Assembly: GCF_003048255.1 (NCBI RefSeq)
Contig: NZ_CP028487.1
Location: 310,001-374,000 of the forward strand
Source: Yersinia massiliensis
GTDB taxonomy: Bacteria; Pseudomonadota; Gammaproteobacteria; Enterobacterales; Enterobacteriaceae
DNA: 64,000 bases
Direction: 5' to 3'
Positions 58,331-64,000 of this stretch are shown here, one piece after another. Both the position numbers and the translations under genes were made by a program. The stretch's first letter is position 1; every line of letters begins with the position of its first letter. The notes under the pieces are model-generated. The model ran no database searches and was not told where the DNA came from. It saw only the letters and a list, made by a program, of their open reading frames with translations.

Positions 58331-59980
58331 ATGGAAATCTTTTTTACAATCCTCATTCTGATTTTGGTGGTATCGCTCTCCGGCGTTGTCACCCGAATGT
58401 TACCGTTCCAAGTCCCACTCCCTCTGATGCAAATTGTCTGTGGTGCCTTATTGGCTTGGCCTCACTTTGGTTTGCATGTCGATTTTGACCCCGAGTTATT
58501 CTTGGTGCTGTTTATTCCGCCACTGCTTTTTGCCGATGGCTGGAAAACACCGACGCGTGAATTTATTCATCATGGGCGAGAAATATTAGCACTGGCACTC
58601 GCGTTGGTACTGGTCACTGTGGTGGGGATTGGTTATCTGATCCACTGGATGGTGCCGGGGATCCCACTGGTGGCGGCCTTTGCACTGGCGGCGGTATTGT
58701 CGCCAACCGATGCGGTGGCGTTGTCCGGCATTGTGGGTAAAGGGCGTATACCGAAATCGATTATGGGCGTACTGGAAGGGGAGGCATTGATGAATGACGC
58801 CTCCGGTCTGGTGGCGCTGAAGTTTGCCATTGCGGTTGCCATGGGCACCATGGTGTTTACCGTGTCCGGCGCAACATTGGAATTCCTGAAAGTCGCTATT
58901 GGTGGCTTGTTGGCCGGTGTTGCGGTCACCTGGCTATACAGTAAATCGCTGCGTTTGATGAGCCGCTGGAGTGGCGATGATCCGGCAACGCAAATTGTCT
59001 TGCTGCTGCTATTACCGTTCGCTTCTTACTTGATTGCCGAGCATATCGGTGTCTCCGGTATCCTAGCTGCTGTGGCGGCGGGGATGACCATCAGCCAGTC
59101 CGGCGTGATTCGTAACGCCCCACTGACAATGCGGTTACGTGCTGATAGCGTCTGGTCGATGCTGGAATTTGTGTTTAACGGCATGGTGTTCATTCTGTTG
59201 GGTCTGCAATTGCCGGGGATTCTGGAAACCTCGATTGTGCAGGCAGAGCTTGATCCGACTATCCAAACGTGGAATCTGTTTGCTGACGTTGCCATCATTT
59301 ATGGGGCATTGCTGGTGCTGCGATTCGGCTGGTTATGGTCGATGAAAAGAATCAGTAAGCGTTTTCTGGGCAAGCGACCACTCGAATTTAACAAATACAC
59401 CACGCGCGAGTTGTGGGTTGCGTCATTTGCTGGGGTGCGTGGGGCGATTACGCTAGCGGGTGTGCTGTCGATTCCGTTATTCCTGAGCGATGGTTCAGCT
59501 TTCCCCTCCCGTTATCAATTAGTGTTTATCGCCACCGGCGTCATTTTGTTATCGGTCATTGTTGGGGTGATTGCCTTGCCACCATTACTGCGTGGCGTGG
59601 TCATGGCCGATAAGAGTGTTAGCCGTGAAGAGGTTCGTTTTGCGCGGGCGGCCGCGGCGGAAGTGGCCATTGTCAGCTTAAATAAAATGGAAGAGCGGTT
59701 GGCGGCCAACAGTGAGGAAAACATTGATCCAGAATTGCTCAAAGAGGTCAGTTCACGGGTGATCGGTAATCTGCGGCGGCGCACGGGCAGTAAGGATGAA
59801 ATCGAGAACACCTTATTTGTCGAAAATCTGGAGCGGCGTTTCCGCTTAACAGCATTACGGGCAGAACGTGGTGAGCTGTATCACCTGCGCGCCACGCAGA
59901 AAATCAGTAACGAAACCCTGCAAAAGCTGCTGCACGATTTAGACTTGTTGGAAGCGCTGTTGATCGAGAAAGAAGGTTAA
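58331..59980 (+). CDS. yjcE: CPA1-family Na+/H+ antiporter YjcE
   Basis: A 549-residue membrane protein of the monovalent cation:proton antiporter-1 (NhaP/NHE) family, same length as E. coli YjcE. About 12 membrane spans fill residues 1-420. The ion-binding ND motif is in EALMNDASGLVALKF near 158, and the family stretch GVRGAITLAGVLSIPLF lies near 372. A cytoplasmic tail of about 130 residues, rich in charged helices, follows and may regulate. Expected role is Na+ or K+ extrusion in pH or salt homeostasis; the ion is not fixed by sequence. It ends at a hairpin shared with the convergent LysR gene. Confidence 0.93.
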   Translation: MEIFFTILILILVVSLSGVVTRMLPFQVPLPLMQIVCGALLAWPHFGLHVDFDPELFLVLFIPPLLFADGWKTPTREFIHHGREILALALALVLVTVVGIGYLIHWMVPGIPLVAAFALAAVLSPTDAVALSGIVGKGRIPKSIMGVLEGEALMNDASGLVALKFAIAVAMGTMVFTVSGATLEFLKVAIGGLLAGVAVTWLYSKSLRLMSRWSGDDPATQIVLLLLLPFASYLIAEHIGVSGILAAVAAGMTISQSGVIRNAPLTMRLRADSVWSMLEFVFNGMVFILLGLQLPGILETSIVQAELDPTIQTWNLFADVAIIYGALLVLRFGWLWSMKRISKRFLGKRPLEFNKYTTRELWVASFAGVRGAITLAGVLSIPLFLSDGSAFPSRYQLVFIATGVILLSVIVGVIALPPLLRGVVMADKSVSREEVRFARAAAAEVAIVSLNKMEERLAANSEENIDPELLKEVSSRVIGNLRRRTGSKDEIENTLFVENLERRFRLTALRAERGELYHLRATQKISNETLQKLLHDLDLLEALLIEKEG

Positions 59981-60011
59981 TTCGATCGACAAAGCAGGCT
60001 AATCCTCTTTC

Positions 60012-60040
60012 AATCCGGCGGCTATTCAGTCGCCGGATTT
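60012..60040. terminator. Bidirectional hairpin between yjcE and the LysR gene
   Basis: AATCCGGCG and CGCCGGATT (60012-60020, 60031-60039) form a 9-bp stem between convergent genes. Confidence 0.65.
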
Positions 60041-60952
60041 ACTTCTACTTCCCCCTACATCCACCAATGAACCATTAGGCCAAAATTCACGGCATCGGCT
60101 GATCCACGCTTGTGCGCTGTGAGAGAGATAGCTGCCTTGTCGCCAAATCAATCCCAACTGCCATGGCATCAGCGGTGTTAAGGGCAGCCATAGCAATGCC
60201 TTCTTATCCAGCCGCTGGCAAATGGGTTCCGGCAAAATAGCGATCCCAATATTGGCTTGTACCATGGCAGCCAAAAAGTCCCACTGACCGCTGCGAACGG
60301 CGATTTTGGGCGTAAACCCAGCGGCCGTGAAAGCATCCATTAACTGGCGATAGAGCGCGAAATCCTCGTTATAAATCAGAATCGATTGATCGGCTAATTC
60401 GGGAATACTGATGGAGGTACGGTTGAGCCAAAATGCCGTGCGTGGCACCACCACACAAAGTGGATGGCTGAACAGGGGCAATGTGGTCAGCGGTAAATCT
60501 ACACCGGCGGGTAAGGCCGTTAGGGCTAAATCCAATTCGCCGGACAACACCGCTTGTTGCACCGTTAAGCCACCAAATTCTGAAATTTGCAGTTCCACGC
60601 CGGGATAACGCTGACGAAATTGACTGATGAGGACGGCCATTTGTGTGCCAACCATGGGCGGAATGCCTAAACGCAACTTGCCCTTTTTTAACGAACCAAT
60701 ATCTTCTAGCTCGGCTTCCAACTGCTGAAATTGGTCGAGGATCGCTAATCCCCGTTGATAAACTGCCTCCCCACTGTCGGTCAGATGTAAACGACGGCCC
60801 TCGCGAATCAACAAGCTGCACTCAAGTTCTTCTTCCAGATTACGCAGCATTTTGCTGATAGTGGGCTGGGTGACAAAAAGCTTTTCTGCCGCCCGCGTGA
60901 AACTCTGTTGGCGCACCACTTCCACGAAATAACGTAGTGTTCTGATATCCAT
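60026..60952 (-). CDS. LysR-family regulator, CidR-like
   Basis: A 308-residue LysR-type regulator. The N-terminal winged helix (1-60) contains SFTRAAEKLFVTQPTISKMLRNLEEEL. The substrate-binding domain (about 90-300) has the PPMVGTQMAVLISQF entrance and LAAMVQANIGIAILPEPIC. It diverges from cidA/cidB-like genes across about 145 bp, the arrangement of CidR, which activates cidAB in Staphylococcus and Bacillus. Control of cidAB and an acetate- or pyruvate-like effector are inferred. The stop slightly overlaps the yjcE terminator stem. Confidence 0.88.
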   Translation of the reverse strand: MDIRTLRYFVEVVRQQSFTRAAEKLFVTQPTISKMLRNLEEELECSLLIREGRRLHLTDSGEAVYQRGLAILDQFQQLEAELEDIGSLKKGKLRLGIPPMVGTQMAVLISQFRQRYPGVELQISEFGGLTVQQAVLSGELDLALTALPAGVDLPLTTLPLFSHPLCVVVPRTAFWLNRTSISIPELADQSILIYNEDFALYRQLMDAFTAAGFTPKIAVRSGQWDFLAAMVQANIGIAILPEPICQRLDKKALLWLPLTPLMPWQLGLIWRQGSYLSHSAQAWISRCREFWPNGSLVDVGGSRSKSGD

Positions 60953-61097
60953 CAGGTTTTCCTGTTAGTCAGCGAGCTATCGCTGAGAATGCAAAGTATG
61001 CCATTTAGGCATGATTACGATGATTTTAATTCATTTTTTGCAAGGTTGCCTGCGGCCTATACTGAGCACTAGCAAAAATTCCCCACTGAGGTTTCTC

Positions 61098-61523
61098 ATG
61101 TTATTGGCGTTACGCAGTTTTGCGCCGTCGGTCATCACGCGTTTACAGGTGCTAGTTCAGGTCGCGCTCTACGCAGGACTATTTATCATTTCTGATCAGC
61201 TGGTTAGGGTCTTTCATCTGCCTTTGCCCGCCAATATCGTGGGCATGATATTGCTGTTGGCAATGATTATGCTGCGTATCATGCCGGTGCGATGGGTTCA
61301 GGCGGGGTCGCGCTGGCTATTAGCCGAAATGCTGCTGTTTTTTGTTCCAGCGGTGGTAGCAGTGGTGAATTATGCCCAGTTAATTCGGGTTGATGGCTGG
61401 AAGATTTTTGCGGTGATCGCGGTGAGTACCTCGTTAACCCTCGCCGCTACGGGGTTAGTGGTTGATCGCGTCTACCGTTTTGAGGTGTGGCTGCAACGCC
61501 GCAAATCTAATCGCCATGAATGA
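61098..61523 (+). CDS. cidA: CidA/LrgA-family membrane protein (holin-like)
   Basis: A 141-residue protein with four membrane spans, CidA/LrgA (DUF/UPF0299 YohJ) family. Landmarks are the PANIVGMILLLAMI segment and LLAEMLLFFVPAVVAVVNY. In Staphylococcus, CidA and LrgA modulate murein hydrolase activity and cell lysis; later work links the family to export of pyruvate or other small acids. I use the ATG at 61098 with GAGG 6 bp upstream, because the longer frame (from 61011) adds a non-homologous, divergent-promoter stretch. It overlaps cidB by 8 bp. Confidence 0.88.
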   Translation: MLLALRSFAPSVITRLQVLVQVALYAGLFIISDQLVRVFHLPLPANIVGMILLLAMIMLRIMPVRWVQAGSRWLLAEMLLFFVPAVVAVVNYAQLIRVDGWKIFAVIAVSTSLTLAATGLVVDRVYRFEVWLQRRKSNRHE

Positions 61524-62205
61524 CCTCATGATCAGCATCGCCTGTTTTCTGGCGACATTGGTACTCTATTTTGCCAATAAAAAGCTCTATCGCCGCCATC
61601 GTTCATTGTTACTGATGCCGTTGGTGCTGACGCCAATGGTTTTGGTGTTATTGCTGGTGGTCACCCATATCTCTTATCAGGATTATATTGGCGAGACACA
61701 TTGGTTACTGTGGCTATTGGGGCCAGCTACCATCGCGTTTGCGGTACCTGTTTACGAGAATTTGTCGATTATTCGCCGCCACTGGTTATCACTCAGTGCA
61801 GGGGTGATCACTGCGGTCACCGTGGCAGTGGTCAGCTCGGTATGGCTGGCGAAGTTCTTAACGCTATCCGAAGAGGTACAACGCAGTCTCGCCGTGCGCT
61901 CGATCACGACACCTTTTGCATTAGAAGCGGCTAAACAGCTGGGTGGGCAACCTGACTTAGTGGCGCTATTTGTGGTGATTACGGGGGTGTTTGGTATGGC
62001 GGTGGGAGACTTACTTTTCTTGCGCTTATCAGTACGCAGTGGGTTGGCAAAAGGCGCGGGTCTGGGGGCATCCTCCCACGGTGCAGGGACCGCGAAAGCC
62101 TATGAAATGGGATCGCAGGAGGGCGTCGTGTCCAGCTTGGTGATGATGTTAGCCGGTATTATCACGGTGATCGGCGCGCCACTGATGGGTCACTTATTGT
62201 GGTAA
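61516..62205 (+). CDS. cidB: CidB/LrgB-family membrane protein
   Basis: A 229-residue protein with about seven membrane spans, of the CidB/LrgB (YohK) family. The conserved core includes SITTPFALEAAKQLGG (about 126-141), VVITGVFGMAVGD, and GLGASSHGAGTAKAYEMGS with the SHGxGTA motif. The start at 61516 (MNDLM) overlaps the cidA stop by 8 bp, so the two are coupled. It is the partner of the upstream CidA; E. coli has a homologous pair yohJK elsewhere. Confidence 0.92.
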   Translation: MNDLMISIACFLATLVLYFANKKLYRRHRSLLLMPLVLTPMVLVLLLVVTHISYQDYIGETHWLLWLLGPATIAFAVPVYENLSIIRRHWLSLSAGVITAVTVAVVSSVWLAKFLTLSEEVQRSLAVRSITTPFALEAAKQLGGQPDLVALFVVITGVFGMAVGDLLFLRLSVRSGLAKGAGLGASSHGAGTAKAYEMGSQEGVVSSLVMMLAGIITVIGAPLMGHLLW

Positions 62206-62223
62206 TGGCTGGGTATTGTGGTA

Positions 62224-62251
62224 ATAAAAAAGGGTGAGGTTAACCTCACCC
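62224..62251 (-). terminator. Terminator of the amino-acid ABC operon
   Basis: GGGTGAGGTTAACCTCACCC (62232-62251) is a perfect 20-bp palindrome. On the minus strand it is followed by seven Ts, 36 bp beyond the ATPase stop. Confidence 0.93.
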
Positions 62252-62286
62252 GAAAATCCTCAATGAAAACTCCCAACGTAATGAAT

Positions 62287-63048
62287 TTAGTGAATAACTT
62301 GTGCCAGAAACGCCCGCGTACGCTCTGATTTTGGCTGAGAGAAGAATTCAGCCGGTGGTGCTTGCTCCACGATTTCACCGCGATCCATAAAAATCACCCG
62401 ATCAGCGACGGTACGTGCAAACCCCATTTCGTGGGTAACGCACAGCATGGTCATGCCTTCGTGCGCCAGACTGATCATGGTATCCAGCACCTCTTTGACC
62501 ATTTCCGGATCGAGTGCTGAAGTCGGTTCATCGAACAGCATGATTTTGGGTTTCATGCACAGGGAACGGGCAATCGCTACGCGTTGTTGTTGCCCACCGG
62601 AAAGTTGGCCGGGGAACTTATGAGCATGCTCGGCAATCCGGACCCGTTCCAGATAATGCATCGCCAATTCATCCGCTTCTTTTTTTGGCATTTTACGTAC
62701 CCAACTCGGGGCCAGCGTGCAGTTCTGCATCACGGTTAAGTGTGGGAACAAATTAAAGTGCTGGAACACCATGCCAACCTCTGTCCGCACCCGCTCAATG
62801 TTACGTAAATCATCGTTTAGCTCGATACCATCCACCATGATCTTCCCCTGCTGATGCTCTTCCAGATGGTTGATGCAGCGGATGGTGGTAGATTTCCCCG
62901 AGCCAGAAGGGCCGCATAACACGATGCGTTCGCCGGGGCGGACATGTAAATTAATATCCTTCAATACGTGGAACTGCCCGTACCACTTATTGACGTTTTC
63001 CAGCGTAATCATCATTTTATCGCCAAGAGTTGGCTGATTGTCGCTCAT
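62287..63048 (-). CDS. yhdZ: General L-amino-acid ABC transporter ATPase (AapP/YhdZ)
   Basis: A 253-residue polar-amino-acid ABC ATPase. It has Walker [10 protein letters not shown] (46-54), the Q-loop [11 protein letters not shown], signature [15 protein letters not shown], Walker [14 protein letters not shown] and the switch His in VTHEMGFA. It matches E. coli YhdZ and the Rhizobium AapP group more closely than GlnQ. I use the ATG at 63048 (MSDNQPTLG). A longer frame to 63183 would run into the permease. It energises import with the permeases upstream and follows yhdY after about 8 bp. Confidence 0.93.
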   Translation of the reverse strand: MSDNQPTLGDKMMITLENVNKWYGQFHVLKDINLHVRPGERIVLCGPSGSGKSTTIRCINHLEEHQQGKIMVDGIELNDDLRNIERVRTEVGMVFQHFNLFPHLTVMQNCTLAPSWVRKMPKKEADELAMHYLERVRIAEHAHKFPGQLSGGQQQRVAIARSLCMKPKIMLFDEPTSALDPEMVKEVLDTMISLAHEGMTMLCVTHEMGFARTVADRVIFMDRGEIVEQAPPAEFFSQPKSERTRAFLAQVIH

Positions 63049-63056
63049 GTTATGCC

Positions 63057-64000
63057 TCAATGTGTGGAACGTCCGGTGTGAAAGCGCTTTTCCAAGTGCT
63101 GGCTGTAGCGCGACATGCTGAAACAGAAAATCCAATAAACAGCGGCGGCGAAGACGTAGCCTTCGGTAGACATACCTAGCCAAGCGGGGTCAACGGTGGC
63201 TTGCTGCACGCTGCTGAACAAATCAAACAACCCAATGATGATCACCAAACTGGTGTCTTTAAACAGGGCGATAATGGTGTTGACCAGTCCCGGGATTACC
63301 ATTTTCAGGGCTTGTGGCAAGATAACCAGCCCTTGGGTTTTCCAATAACCTAATCCGAGCGATTCCGCCGCTTCCGTCTGACCTTTGGGTAAGGCTTGCA
63401 AGCCGCCGCGTACCACTTCCGCCACGTAGGCCGATTGGAATAGCACCACCCCAACCAAGGCGCGGATGAGCTTATCGATGCTGGTGCCTTCGGTCATAAA
63501 CAGCGGTAGCATGACCGAGGACATAAACAGCACGGTGATTAACGGCACCCCACGCCAGAACTCGATAAACACCACCGACAGAATACGTACCACTGGCATG
63601 CTGGAGCGGCGAGCCAGCGCCAGTAAGATACCGAGCGGCAGTGCACCAGCAATACCGACAGCGGCGATAATCAGCGTCAGGGTTAGGCCGCCCCACTGGC
63701 GGGTTTCCACGCGAGTTAGACCAAAGAAACCGCCATAGAGCATCATCCAGACCAGTAGCGGATAAGCCACCATCCAGACCACCAGATAACGGCCACGGCG
63801 CGGCATGCCACGCCAGAACAACGGGACCATCGTCAGCAACCCAATGACTAACGTGGTATTGATGCGCCAGCGTTGCTCGATGGGGTAGAGGCCATACATA
63901 AACTGGCCAAAACGTGCATGAATAAAGACCCAGCAGGCGCCTTCGCGGGTGCAGTCAGTGCGTGATGTCCCTATCCAATTGGCGTTAAAAACGGCCCAGC
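63057..64000 (-). CDS. yhdY: General L-amino-acid ABC transporter permease (AapM/YhdY), 5' end outside
   Basis: The frame stays open to the window edge, so its N-terminal third is missing; about 314 residues are seen. Upstream of the first internal ATG, the translation contains [17 protein letters not shown] and FIHARFGQF, the AapM/YhdY hallmark before the first transport segment. The EAA-like loop is [20 protein letters not shown]. Together with AapP (downstream), and expected AapQ and AapJ before the window, it imports a wide range of L-amino acids. Confidence 0.93.
   Translation of the reverse strand, partial: WAVFNANWIGTSRTDCTREGACWVFIHARFGQFMYGLYPIEQRWRINTTLVIGLLTMVPLFWRGMPRRGRYLVVWMVAYPLLVWMMLYGGFFGLTRVETRQWGGLTLTLIIAAVGIAGALPLGILLALARRSSMPVVRILSVVFIEFWRGVPLITVLFMSSVMLPLFMTEGTSIDKLIRALVGVVLFQSAYVAEVVRGGLQALPKGQTEAAESLGLGYWKTQGLVILPQALKMVIPGLVNTIIALFKDTSLVIIIGLFDLFSSVQQATVDPAWLGMSTEGYVFAAAVYWIFCFSMSRYSQHLEKRFHTGRSTH

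Overview
The window reads as ordinary core chromosome of an enterobacterium of the genus Yersinia. The protein sequences are close to but distinct from E. coli (AceBAK, MetH, MalEFGK, PlsB, UvrA), the intergenic DNA carries an ERIC repeat, and gene order largely follows the E. coli metA-to-yjcE segment with Yersinia-type losses and insertions. The genus call is inference from memory of protein sequences; I cannot fix the species. I see no insertion sequence, prophage, integron or CRISPR array.

Region 1 (1-7500): the end of tsaC, then aroE, a convergent gamma-class carbonic anhydrase-like gene (yrdA), and a complete rRNA operon (P1/P2 promoters, 16S, tRNA-Ile, tRNA-Ala, 23S, 5S, terminator). 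Its upstream flank matches E. coli rrnD, while its downstream flank (metA-aceBAK) matches E. coli rrnE, so the operon marks a rearrangement joint relative to E. coli.

Region 2 (7800-24400): central metabolism. metA has a tandem MetJ operator. The glyoxylate bypass aceB-aceA-aceK is controlled by the nearby convergent iclR, and an ERIC element sits between aceB and aceA. Then come metH, a panS-like transporter, lysC under a lysine riboswitch, pgi and psiE.

Region 3 (24600-32820): the maltose regulon, malEFG leftward and malK-lamB-malM rightward, from a shared 756-bp control region with MalT-like and CRP-like sites.

Region 4 (33000-39800): ubiC-ubiA, plsB and dgkA (divergent), lexA with two SOS boxes, csbD/yjbJ and zur. 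dinF, which follows lexA in E. coli, is absent.

Region 5 (39900-42750): an AT-rich accessory insertion carrying a classical autotransporter with five 17-residue passenger repeats.

Region 6 (42750-54300): dusA, pspG (sigma54 promoter), qorA, dnaB, alr, tyrB, yjbR, and uvrA divergent from ssb. Short tandem duplications overlap the stop codons of dusA and ssb.

Region 7 (54450-64000): an overlapping pair encoding an unidentified exported protein and a lipoprotein, a glutathione S-transferase, ghxP, a CPA1 Na+/H+ antiporter, a cidR/cidA/cidB-like locus, and the end of a general amino-acid ABC transporter operon running off the window.

I did not find a clear new multi-gene system. The best candidates for undescribed biology are the exported protein/lipoprotein pair, the repeat-built autotransporter passenger, paired palindromes between iclR and metH, and several structured intergenic elements.
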